DNA from: Fluviicola sp.
GTDB taxonomy: Bacteria; Bacteroidota; Bacteroidia; Flavobacteriales_D; Crocinitomicaceae
Assembly (NCBI RefSeq): GCF_029266855.1
Contig: NZ_JAQSWB010000011.1
Coordinates: forward strand, 17,234 to 81,233
Reading direction: 5' to 3'
Length of the DNA: 64,000 bases
Position numbers and translations under genes: made by a program. This document shows positions 1 through 7,927 of this stretch, piece by piece; within the stretch, counting starts at the first letter, position 1, and each line of letters opens with the position of its first letter. The notes under the pieces were generated by a model. That model saw only the letters and a list, made by a program, of their open reading frames with translations, made no database searches and was not told where the DNA came from.

Positions 1-12
1 AAAACCCTAGTC

Positions 13-2919
13 ATGAGAAAATTCATAACAGGATTGTTTCTGCTCATAGGTTTAAATGGGTGGGGACAGGTGGACACCTTGGAATTCACCACCCGACGTG
101 AAGTTGCAGACACCTTATTTGGCTTACTGAATCCTAATATATATGGAGGAGCATTACTTGACCGATCTTTAACAGAAGATTCTTTATTAAATATGCAACT
201 TTTAGGAGACTATTCCGGTGCCGCTACTGCCTGGAGTTGGTTACAGGCATATTCGGATATTGCGGTTTCCTATGCAGATCCTACATATCTGTTTACGGAT
301 AGTGCTTTGTATCATAAACTGGAAGTGTTTCAATTGGATGCCAGTGCCGTAAATAACGATCAACTGATTCAACCATTTGGCTTATTACTGCACAATATGA
401 GTAGAATAGATTCGGCTTTATTTTCAATTCCCAATGTGTTTAGTAACCAGCAAAGCCAATTGAAATTAAGTGAAACGTACAATGAATCTGAGGTCTATTC
501 TAAAGTTTTATTAAAGAGCGCAGCATTACTTGAATTATATGGTGAACACGGTTATGATGAAGGAACTATTGTTTATGATCCACAATTTATTTCTACTAGT
601 CCGGACATTTCAGTACTTTCCATTCAGTTAAATATGGGGAACGGTTTTCAGAAATTCTCTGTAGTTAACAACACGATTAAATACCCAATTATTTCGGATT
701 GGCAACTTGGCCAGGCTGCTATTAATTACACTATTGATAGTGTTTTAAAGCAAGATACACTCTCGTTTTATGTCTCTACCGTGACTTATAAATACAAAAA
801 TCAGGAGAAAAGTGCGGAGAGATGGGATACGGGAGTTCAGGAATATCCTCAAAGCGGAGAAAAACAATTAGAATATTGTATTAAGTTCGGTTGTGGAAAC
901 GGTCGAAAAATTAAACGCCCTGTTATTATTGCTCCACCGTATAGACCGATTTCACAAATTGTAGGTTTTAATACTTACTACGATCAGTTTGATTTCAAGT
1001 CCTTGATTTCGTCTCTATCTGAAATGGGATACGATGTCATTTTTATTAAAGAGACACCTGGTAACCGGGGAATCAACCATGCAGGTGGCATCTTAGCAAA
1101 TTTTCTCAAGTTTATCAATCAACAGAAAAAAGACAATTATCCGAATGAAGATTGGGAGAATGTAGTAATCGGTTTTAGTGCGGGTGGTCAGCATTGGCGT
1201 TATGCCCTGAAAAAACTGGAAAAAGAACACATGGAGCAGAATCTGCCTCATCATCATACCCGTTTGTACATTCCTTACGATTCCCCGCATTGGGGAGCAA
1301 ATGTCCCCATGTTTGCACAAGCTGTATTTAAAGATATGTCGGCATTCAGCTTCCCGGCCTTTTTAACCTACGAGAGTTTAAAAGATGCTGCTTCAAAGGA
1401 TATGTTGATGAACCATATTCTGGGAAGCAATATTTCAAGCAGTGGGCATAACCGGGTAATTACACCTGCACCCACTTCCGAATCTCAGAATATTGCCAAT
1501 CTGCTAAACAACTCTTTTAATCATCAATATACCCCAATGAATGATCTACGCAAAAGTTTTCCAACATTTACACGTAATGTGGCCATTTCAACAGGAAGTA
1601 ACTCGTTAGATTATAATTCGGCTTATGGTTTATATCCAGCAATGAAATTGTTCAAACAGGAGATAATGATTCCTGCCTGGTACGGCGGAAGAACGATTAA
1701 CCGCAGTGTCTATGCTTCCAAATACGGATCGGGCTGGCCTATCTTCGAACGAAAGGATTTGTATATATTTTTAGGAATTCCCATCGGGATCCAGCGCAAT
1801 TACAAAACAAACAATGCCTATGAATGGGATCTGGCGCAAGGAGGTTATAAGGATGAATTCTATGATAAAGGAGGAATGGGTCTTGGCGCTCTCCAGTATA
1901 CAGGAGTGCCGGTAGGAGCAGTGACCATATTACTTGGTTCAGCACAATCTGTGATTGCCCCCTTGGGCCAGTTGGCAGGTACACAGTATTATAAAAACCA
2001 CATGAATTTTTTGCCAACGGTATCTGCGTTGGGAATTAACCCTGCTATCTGGCAAAACAATAATTTGTATTATAACTTGAAAGATGAGGGGTTGATGTTT
2101 AATCAATTCAATTATGATCCTAATATCCCATCAAATACTTATGGGTATCCAAACCTAGCAAATCCTAGTGGTCATTTTAATGTTACTCCTTTTGAGGCTT
2201 TGTATTGCGATCATCAAACTTACCAACATATTAAGATGCAACAGTCAGTAGACGATGACCAATTGGACGATGTCTATTTGGTATATACTCGCAATTTTAT
2301 TTTGGATGAGGCGGAAGCTGATGTGGTTTACCTCCAAAATAAAGTGATCGGAAAAAATCATATTCAGTGGAATCATAATTATCGCTATAAGGCCTGGTAC
2401 AAAGCCTACCAGGATATTGTAGTGGGAGCTAATGTAAGCCCGAAAACAGATTCGGGGCCATATACTATTGAAAGCACAGGAGAAATCACCCTATATGCCT
2501 GCCATGAAATTAATCTCAAACCGGGGTTCAGTTCTGCAAACGGCAGCAAATTTCATGGTTTTATCCGCTGTGATGGCTGCTATCGACCCCATGGAAAAAG
2601 TAATTCTGAAAATTCAGACAGCAATCCTGGAAGTGCAGAAAATGCAGAGCAATTGAATTTGATTCAACGGTCTTTATCTGAAACAGAAGGTGAAAAAGAA
2701 TTGCAGGTATTTCCCAATCCAACAACTGATCAGTTTACCATTGTCTTTCCACGAGCTGGAGGTAAATATCTCATTGCAGATATTAATGGCCAGGTCTTTA
2801 AACACGAAGAAGTTGGAGAAGAGAACAAAACCATTTACATTAGATTACCCAAAGGGGTATATTTCTTGAAATGGATTGAACAAGAAAAAATTACCACTAA
2901 AAAAATAATCGTGTTATGA
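13..2919 (+). CDS. Secreted alpha/beta-hydrolase-like protein with T9SS sorting domain
   Basis: The 968-residue product starts with a signal peptide (hydrophobic core about residues 5-16, cut near GWGQ). The central part carries GFSAGG with the serine at residue 389. This fits the G-x-S-x-G nucleophile elbow of lipases and esterases, and it follows a strand-like VVIGF. A 3-coathanger-stack-like segment (ITLYACHEINLKPGF) lies near residues 820-850. A type A T9SS C-terminal domain starts about residue 897 with FPNP and ends KKIIVL. It is probably exported through the T9SS and anchored or released at the cell surface. The substrate is unknown and the rest of the catalytic triad cannot be assigned by eye. 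Its stop overlaps the next lipoprotein gene by 4 bases (ATGA), so the two are probably cotranscribed. Confidence 0.8.
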   Translation: MRKFITGLFLLIGLNGWGQVDTLEFTTRREVADTLFGLLNPNIYGGALLDRSLTEDSLLNMQLLGDYSGAATAWSWLQAYSDIAVSYADPTYLFTDSALYHKLEVFQLDASAVNNDQLIQPFGLLLHNMSRIDSALFSIPNVFSNQQSQLKLSETYNESEVYSKVLLKSAALLELYGEHGYDEGTIVYDPQFISTSPDISVLSIQLNMGNGFQKFSVVNNTIKYPIISDWQLGQAAINYTIDSVLKQDTLSFYVSTVTYKYKNQEKSAERWDTGVQEYPQSGEKQLEYCIKFGCGNGRKIKRPVIIAPPYRPISQIVGFNTYYDQFDFKSLISSLSEMGYDVIFIKETPGNRGINHAGGILANFLKFINQQKKDNYPNEDWENVVIGFSAGGQHWRYALKKLEKEHMEQNLPHHHTRLYIPYDSPHWGANVPMFAQAVFKDMSAFSFPAFLTYESLKDAASKDMLMNHILGSNISSSGHNRVITPAPTSESQNIANLLNNSFNHQYTPMNDLRKSFPTFTRNVAISTGSNSLDYNSAYGLYPAMKLFKQEIMIPAWYGGRTINRSVYASKYGSGWPIFERKDLYIFLGIPIGIQRNYKTNNAYEWDLAQGGYKDEFYDKGGMGLGALQYTGVPVGAVTILLGSAQSVIAPLGQLAGTQYYKNHMNFLPTVSALGINPAIWQNNNLYYNLKDEGLMFNQFNYDPNIPSNTYGYPNLANPSGHFNVTPFEALYCDHQTYQHIKMQQSVDDDQLDDVYLVYTRNFILDEAEADVVYLQNKVIGKNHIQWNHNYRYKAWYKAYQDIVVGANVSPKTDSGPYTIESTGEITLYACHEINLKPGFSSANGSKFHGFIRCDGCYRPHGKSNSENSDSNPGSAENAEQLNLIQRSLSETEGEKELQVFPNPTTDQFTIVFPRAGGKYLIADINGQVFKHEEVGEENKTIYIRLPKGVYFLKWIEQEKITTKKIIVL

Positions 2920-3539
2920 GAATACTAGTGATGATTCTATTCGGTAGTTTACTTCTTTCCTCTTGTGGAAAAAAACGCACCATTTATATTACCGCTACTA
3001 ACCCGGTTACAAACCAGCCTTATGCGGGTTTGGAGTATCGCATTGTTTCTTCAGTTTCTGGAGCGGAAGATGGTGAAGGAACTAAAACGGTTGCTTCAGG
3101 AAACTTGGATGCGAATGGTGAAGCCGTTGTGGAATTACGAGAGAAACGCAGGAGGAGATACGTTGTACGCGTTTTTGAACCGCCTAATACTTGTTACAAT
3201 AAATCCATTAATATGTTTTTTGGCAGCCCCTCTGATGAAAATGGGCATTTTAATTTTGAGTTTGCGGAATGTGCATCTCTTCAAAGAAAAGTTAAAAACA
3301 CGAGTTGTTTTGATACAAATGATAAAATTGAAATTTATATCGACAATACTGTTCATTCATTGCTTTCGACTCCTTGGACTCTGAATGGTTGTGCGGATTA
3401 TACAACTGTCCCTTCTCAAGTACCAATAGGACATTATACTCTTCATTGGATTGTAACAAAGAATAATATTTCAACAGATTATTATGATTCATTTGATCTT
3501 GTTGAAAATGAAACCAAGTTCCATGAAATTAATTATTAA
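2916..3539 (+). CDS. Small outer-membrane lipoprotein, first member of a local paralog family
   Basis: The product has 207 residues with a clear SPII signal: a hydrophobic stretch ending LLSSC, lipid-bearing Cys 17. The mature part looks like a beta-sandwich. It has an N-terminal carboxypeptidase-regulatory-like segment (NQPYAGLEYR, LDANGEAVVEL) and then a cysteine-containing half with NTCYNK and FEFAEC. It overlaps the upstream T9SS hydrolase gene by 4 bases, which suggests translational coupling and a shared role at the cell surface. Two related sequences follow, a truncated copy at 3544 and a full copy at 4131. I do not recognise a named family. Confidence 0.75.
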   Translation: MRILVMILFGSLLLSSCGKKRTIYITATNPVTNQPYAGLEYRIVSSVSGAEDGEGTKTVASGNLDANGEAVVELREKRRRRYVVRVFEPPNTCYNKSINMFFGSPSDENGHFNFEFAECASLQRKVKNTSCFDTNDKIEIYIDNTVHSLLSTPWTLNGCADYTTVPSQVPIGHYTLHWIVTKNNISTDYYDSFDLVENETKFHEINY

Positions 3540-3543
3540 CTAG

Positions 3544-3948
3544 AAAAATCGGAGAAGGTATGCCGTACGAGTAGTGGAACCTGCTAATACCTGTTATAAT
3601 AAGATGATCACCATGTTTTTTAACAGCCCGTCTGATGAAAATGGGCATTTTAATTTTGAATTTGTAGAATGCGCTTATTTGAAATTTAGGTATAATAATT
3701 TGTCCTGTCAAGGGACATCAGATCACATTGAAGTAACCAGAGTTACAAATTTGTCAGGTTATTCAGGTTTTAGTAATCCTGCCATTTACGATGGTTGTAC
3801 GGATTATACAATGCCAGATTTTGTACAAGTTCCAATGGGTAATTGGTATTTCACTTGGAATGTAACTAAGAATGGTATAACAAATTCATACGCCGACACT
3901 GTCTTTTTAGCTGCTGGAGAATATAAATATTACGAGTTCAATTATTGA
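3544..3948 (+). pseudogene. 5'-truncated copy of the neighbouring lipoprotein gene
   Basis: Only the C-terminal two-thirds of the lipoprotein family remains. Homology begins abruptly 5 bases after the upstream stop, at a point matching about 3138 in the first copy. It includes EPANTCYNK and SPSDENGHFNFEF and runs to a normal family end at 3948. There is no signal peptide or lipobox, and a TAG in the same frame precedes it at 3541. A GTG at 3574 could start a 124-residue product, but that would be cytoplasmic and lack the N-terminal half. The arrangement suggests an incomplete tandem duplication or a recombination remnant. Bases around 3220-3270 and 3625-3670 are nearly identical between the copies. 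Confidence 0.7.
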
Positions 3949-4084
3949 TTTCCTTATGGAGAACTTATTGAGACTAATATCTATTTTCTTCTTTTGAAGA
4001 TTACATCATTTAATTAGCGAAAATCAGTACTTGATTGAGTTAAATGCTCAATAAAACTGAATTATACAAGTACGGAAAATCGCA

Positions 4085-4115
4085 ACTCATTTTTGAGTAC
4101 AATTACTCATTTTTG
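4085..4115 (+). promoter_or_regulatory. Direct repeat ACTCATTTTTG, two copies 20 bases apart
   Basis: The 11-base motif occurs at 4085-4095 and 4105-4115, just upstream of the start at 4131. The spacing is about two helical turns, as expected for a protein binding the same DNA face twice. The first copy extends to the palindrome ACTCATTTTTGAGT. It could be an operator or part of the promoter of the third lipoprotein gene. No regulator is known. Confidence 0.3.
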
Positions 4116-4130
4116 TATAAATTAGTTACG

Positions 4131-4751
4131 ATGAAACTACTATTTATATTGCTATTCGGAACCATCCTTCTTTCCTCTTGCGGAAAAGAGCGCAGTATCC
4201 ACATTAAAGCAATCAATGCAGCTACAGGGCAGCCTTATGCGGGACTGGAATACCGTGTTGCTTCCTCACGCACTGCGTCTAATGGAGAAAAATACCGCAC
4301 CGAAGCAAGCGGGGTTCTGGATGCCAACGGTGAAGCAGTGGTTACTCTCAAACAAAAAAAGGGCAGAACTTACAGTGTAAGGGTTGTGGAGCCGGCAAAT
4401 ACCTGCTACAATAAAGAAATCACACAATATTTTGACAGTCCTTATGATGTGGATGGAACCTTTACATTTGAATTTGCCCCATGTGCATACTTGAAATTAC
4501 ATGTTCATAACATAAATTGTATTGATAATAATGACGAGATAAAATTTCGGAGACTATGGATTAGTGGTGGTGAAACAAATGATTTTCTCGTACAAACTGG
4601 ATGTTTCCAATATGATGGGGATTATTTTTCTTTACCCGCGGGAAATTATAAATACGAATGGCAAGTTACAAAAAATGGAGTTACTAACAATTATGAATCA
4701 TCATTTCAATTGAATGAAAACCAATATTTTGATTTTAACTTAGATTATTAA
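4131..4751 (+). CDS. Small outer-membrane lipoprotein, intact paralog
   Basis: I chose the ATG at 4131 because it gives a proper SPII signal (MKLLFILL ... LLSSC, Cys 17) and a length of 206 residues, matching the 207-residue paralog at 2916. An ATG at 4044 in the same frame would put 29 charged residues before the signal. The product has the same layout: PYAGLEYR, LDANGEAVV, RVVEPANTCYNK and FEFAPC. It then diverges into its own C-terminal part, which ends in alternating strand-like segments. It has its own 180-base upstream region, so it is probably transcribed separately. The function is unknown; surface exposure is likely. Confidence 0.75.
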   Translation: MKLLFILLFGTILLSSCGKERSIHIKAINAATGQPYAGLEYRVASSRTASNGEKYRTEASGVLDANGEAVVTLKQKKGRTYSVRVVEPANTCYNKEITQYFDSPYDVDGTFTFEFAPCAYLKLHVHNINCIDNNDEIKFRRLWISGGETNDFLVQTGCFQYDGDYFSLPAGNYKYEWQVTKNGVTNNYESSFQLNENQYFDFNLDY

Positions 4752-4768
4752 TCCCAAGCCAAAACAAA

Positions 4769-4792
4769 GCCGTTCATCCTTTGATGAACGGC
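4769..4792. terminator. Bidirectional hairpin terminator
   Basis: A perfect 10-base stem (GCCGTTCATC with GATGAACGGC) encloses a CTTT loop between two convergent genes. Reading on the minus strand it is followed by a T-rich run (TTTGTTTT), so it suits the minus-strand gene best. The same stem core recurs at 48587 and 57139. Confidence 0.75.
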
Positions 4793-4817
4793 TCAATTCA
4801 ATTTCCGGTTTCTCAGC

Positions 4818-5477
4818 TTACTTAATCTTCTTCAACAAACCTTCCACTTCTCCGAGCTTTGTAGTTTGTGTGCCTATTTCCCCTTCTTTCTTTTGGGTAG
4901 CAGCTTCGTCGTCTTTGATCTTCTGTTCTGCTTCAGCAATTTTTTTCTTGTAATCTTCTATATCCTTTTTAGAATGCTCAATGTCTTTCAATAAGTCTTC
5001 TTTTTCTCCGGTTAACTTTTTAAGCGTTTTGGCTTCCGCTTCGATCATTCCGTTCACACTTTCTTTTGAAGCGGTTTGTCCGAATTTCTTAGCGCGGCTT
5101 TCAATTTCTTTGTGTTGGTCGCGGTGATCGCTATTGTTCATGTAAGTTCCTCCCAAATCAACTGCAAAAGCAACTTTAATTTCGGATCCGTTTTCAATGA
5201 TCTTTGCATATCCGTCAAAATACTTTTCGCCCATTGCTTTCATTTTGGCTTCTTTTGCGGTGTACTCGCCTTTTGAGCTATTGTATTTTCCGCCCCAATC
5301 TTTCATTTCGGATTTCAGCTCCTTTTCTATAATGTCTTTATTCCCGTATGGAATTGTCACCACAATGGCGTCAAAAGATCCGTGGGAGAAACTGATTTTA
5401 TCATTAGATGTCTTTACTTCCTGGCTAAAAACAAAGGTGGTAAATAATGTAGCGGCTAAAAGTGTTATCTGTTTCAT
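4818..5477 (-). CDS. Secreted coiled-coil protein of unknown function
   Basis: The 219-residue product has an N-terminal signal peptide (LLAATLFTTFVFSQ). The globular half of about 110 residues contains IVVTIPYG and VAFAVDLGGTY. From about residue 140 to the end it has a highly charged heptad-like pattern rich in K, E and D, typical of a coiled coil. I recognise no catalytic motif. It is probably periplasmic or bound to the outer membrane from inside. It is a single gene, convergent with the lipoprotein gene and divergent from holB. Confidence 0.65.
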   Translation of the reverse strand: MKQITLLAATLFTTFVFSQEVKTSNDKISFSHGSFDAIVVTIPYGNKDIIEKELKSEMKDWGGKYNSSKGEYTAKEAKMKAMGEKYFDGYAKIIENGSEIKVAFAVDLGGTYMNNSDHRDQHKEIESRAKKFGQTASKESVNGMIEAEAKTLKKLTGEKEDLLKDIEHSKKDIEDYKKKIAEAEQKIKDDEAATQKKEGEIGTQTTKLGEVEGLLKKIK

Positions 5478-5534
5478 AGTATTTATTTTTGCATAGGCAA
5501 TTTACAAATTATCTGCCAGATTCGCCATAAAGCT

Positions 5535-5542
5535 TAAATTTA
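5535..5542 (+). promoter_or_regulatory. -7 box TAAATTTA directly before the holB start
   Basis: This matches the Bacteroidota TAnnTTTG box at 7 of 8 positions. It is separated from the GTG start at 5547 by only CAAC, so the predicted transcript starts at or within a few bases of the start codon (leaderless). Confidence 0.45.
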
Positions 5543-5546
5543 CAAC

Positions 5547-6662
5547 GTGCAGTTCAATTCGATACCGGGACAAGAGGAAATAAAATCTCATTTGATTGAA
5601 GAGGTCAAAGGAGGAAAAATTAGTCACGCTCAGCTTTTTGCAGGAAAATCAGGTCATGCTACCTTACCGATAGCCCTTGCTTTTGTACAGTACATCTTTT
5701 GTGAAAACAAACAGGAAAAGGATAGCTGCGGAACGTGCCCGTCGTGCAAAAAAGTATCTGATCTGCAGCATCCGGATCTCCATTTTTCGTTCCCTACCGT
5801 ACAAACCATTTCGAAAACAACCAACCCGCTTTTGGCACTTTGGAGAACACAGATCCAGGAACAACCTATTTTTGATTTGTACCATTGGACCAAGCGAATG
5901 GATGACAAGGAACGGAAACCGATTATTGGAACGGAAGAAAGCCTTGAAATCGTCAAAAAACTTTCCCTGAAATCGTATGAAGGCGGGTACAAAGTGATGC
6001 TGATCTGGATGGCGGAAGAAATGAATGCCACTTGCGCAAATAAGCTCCTGAAGATTTTAGAGGAACCACCTGCAAAAACACTTTTCCTCCTGGTTACGGA
6101 TAGTCCGGATAAATTGCTCACCACCATTCTTTCCAGGACTCAAATTTTACGCATTCCCTCCTACCCGATGGATGTCATTCAACAGGTGGTGGAAAGAAGC
6201 GGAATTGGCCGGCAACTTGCGGAAAGTATTGCTGCAAGAAGCAATGGTAACCTGATCGATGCACAGCAAATCATGGGAGATCAGTCCGAAGCGAACCTGT
6301 TCCGGGAATTGTTCATCCAGCTCATGCGGGCTTGTTTCAAAAAAGATGTCAATGCCATGCTGGACTGGACTGATGAGGTTTCATCACTTTCCCGCGAAGG
6401 ACAAAAGCAATTCGTTCAGTATGCCTTGCACATGGTTCGTCAAAGTCTATTGAAGAACTACACACAAGACATGCTTACGCGTGTTTCACAGGAAGAAGCT
6501 AATTTCCTGGCTAATTTTGCCCGTTTCATTTCAAACAATAATGCATTGGATTTCATGGAAATCTTCAATGATGCCCATTATCACTTAGATCGAAATGCCT
6601 TTGGAAAACTGCTTTTCACACAGCTCTGCTTTCAAGTCATGCGCTTTATTCACAGAGCGTAG
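5547..6662 (+). CDS. holB: DNA polymerase III subunit delta'
   Basis: A clamp-loader subunit of the replicative polymerase, 371 residues, cytoplasmic. It starts with the family's opening (NSIPGQEEIK ... LIEEVKGGKISHAQLF). It has a degenerate P-loop (GKSGHATLP about 33-41), as expected for an ATPase-dead delta'. A zinc-binding set follows at C52, C61, C64 and C67, then the family signature LQHPDLHF. The sensor-like region contains NKLLKILEEPP, the hallmark of gamma/delta' proteins. The start is GTG at 5547, which restores the conserved first residues; no Shine-Dalgarno is visible and a -7 box lies only 4 bases upstream. It is followed by a convergent lipoprotein gene. Confidence 0.93.
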   Translation: MQFNSIPGQEEIKSHLIEEVKGGKISHAQLFAGKSGHATLPIALAFVQYIFCENKQEKDSCGTCPSCKKVSDLQHPDLHFSFPTVQTISKTTNPLLALWRTQIQEQPIFDLYHWTKRMDDKERKPIIGTEESLEIVKKLSLKSYEGGYKVMLIWMAEEMNATCANKLLKILEEPPAKTLFLLVTDSPDKLLTTILSRTQILRIPSYPMDVIQQVVERSGIGRQLAESIAARSNGNLIDAQQIMGDQSEANLFRELFIQLMRACFKKDVNAMLDWTDEVSSLSREGQKQFVQYALHMVRQSLLKNYTQDMLTRVSQEEANFLANFARFISNNNALDFMEIFNDAHYHLDRNAFGKLLFTQLCFQVMRFIHRA

Positions 6663-6730
6663 TTTCCTTTTCCTGCACATTGAATCTGTAACAGATTCTG
6701 CTTAGTCTTCGATCAGCCGTTGCTGATCTC

Positions 6731-7249
6731 TTATTTCAATACGGTGAAATTGTGTTTTTTTGCAAATTTCTCCTGAACCATATTCACTTTATCTATTTCA
6801 ATATCATAGTTTTTATCGATGCTTTCAGCCATTGTTTGAACTTCACCTACTAATTTTTCCTGCTCTTCCAATCCAGCATTTTCATAGGTGTCAAGAAGTT
6901 TCAAAAAGTTTTTGATATCCTTCTCCCCGTTATTTCTCATGAACTGAGTATATGCAAGCGCCTGCATGGTTAAAGAACTGTCTCCGTCAAAGGGTTGAAT
7001 TCCTTTTAACTCAGAAGTTGTTTTATCACAAACATCCACCAATGAATCGCATTTTTTCATACAATAGTCAATCCCGTTATCTGTTTCAAGGGCAAGGATG
7101 TATGCAGAATCAAGTGCATTGATATGATCTACTATGAAATCATTGTACTCAATAACCTCATCAAAAGATTTTCTGCTGTCGTTTTTAACATTACAAGATG
7201 CAGCAATCAATAAAGCAGATACTGCCGAAAAAATAAATCCAAATTTCAT
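6731..7249 (-). CDS. Lipoprotein of unknown function, mostly helical
   Basis: I chose the ATG at 7249, which gives a good SPII signal ending LLIAASC (Cys 19) and 172 residues. A longer reading from 7288 adds 13 residues that would disturb it. The mature part is predicted helical, with many D and E residues and a few cysteines (CMKKCDSLVDVC), and looks like a four-helix bundle. It has no recognised domain. It is probably tethered in the periplasm. It is a monocistronic gene convergent with holB. Confidence 0.65.
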   Translation of the reverse strand: MKFGFIFSAVSALLIAASCNVKNDSRKSFDEVIEYNDFIVDHINALDSAYILALETDNGIDYCMKKCDSLVDVCDKTTSELKGIQPFDGDSSLTMQALAYTQFMRNNGEKDIKNFLKLLDTYENAGLEEQEKLVGEVQTMAESIDKNYDIEIDKVNMVQEKFAKKHNFTVLK

Positions 7250-7636
7250 ATGTAGATCGTGTTTTAAATTGTCTTCGAAAATAACCAATTAATTAAGAAT
7301 TCCTAGTGTTATTCTATAGCTAAAGGACATAATCGAATTTTGCTTCGCCGAAAAAATGCTCGAATAAATCAAACCCACACTTTACTTTTATCACAAATGC
7401 ACAAATTATTGGCTCGGCTAATGCTTACGCTGATCGCGTGTCGCCAATAGCTTATGCTTACGCCGGAGCTTCAGTATAGGCGCACCACATTCGCTTTTTA
7501 AGGGCAGAAGACTAAATATATTAGTAAATTAAAGAAGCAAAGAGGCGACTGGTAAGGATGTTGTGTACTTAAGTGACTTATATCAGAATTACAGAATGTT
7601 CGAATTGGTTTTAGAAGTATCTAAAGTTGCATGTTC

Positions 7637-7652
7637 GTCCGCCGCGGCGGAC
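7637..7652. repeat. GC-rich perfect palindrome
   Basis: GTCCGCCGCGGCGGAC is a perfect 16-base palindrome in otherwise AT-rich DNA. The flanks TGTT and AACA extend the pairing past one mismatch. It has no T-run on either side, so it is unlikely to be a simple terminator. It may be an isolated short palindromic repeat. Confidence 0.55.
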
Positions 7653-7901
7653 AAACAGCCCTTTAGCTGACTGGGATTTAGAGCAGGAAATTACCTAAAT
7701 TCCCAATAGTTCAAACCTGCTATTTTGTCGCTGCCTGATTGAAAGCACATAATTCCCACTCGTAAAAGCTTCCAGCATTTGTGGTAAAATAAGTGATCTG
7801 ACATTTAGTGAAGTAAACACAATTTAAAATCGGAATTCACTATTCACAAAGAGCTGTTGTCAAGTCGGATTAAAAATGCAAAACACAAGTTTTAATTTTC
7901 G

Positions 7902-7909
7902 TATTTTTA
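7902..7909 (+). promoter_or_regulatory. -7 box TATTTTTA of the PSP1-gldH-dut operon
   Basis: It matches TAnnTTTG at 7 of 8 positions, 18 bases before the ATG at 7928. It is the only good candidate in front of the seven-gene operon. Confidence 0.4.
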
Positions 7910-7927
7910 CATTCAAATTCAAAAACT

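Larger units (their letters stand above)
7250..7927. other. 678-base intergenic region with repeat remnants
   Basis: No open frame here looks coding. The segment near 7390-7490 holds a TTATTGGC/GCCAATA inverted pair and two copies of ATGCTTACGC. The segment near 7632-7657 holds a GC-rich palindrome (listed separately). The last 30 bases contain the promoter of the next operon. Composition is uneven, with GC-rich islands in AT-rich DNA, which suggests old repeat insertions. Confidence 0.5.

Noticed and set aside
2965..3384. 139-codon frame overlapping the first lipoprotein gene
   Set aside because: It is a shifted reading of the lipoprotein gene, with no signal peptide and no paralog in that frame.
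5654..6127. 157-codon open frame on the minus strand inside holB
   Set aside because: It lies fully within a well-supported gene, has no recognisable motif and mirrors the codons of holB.
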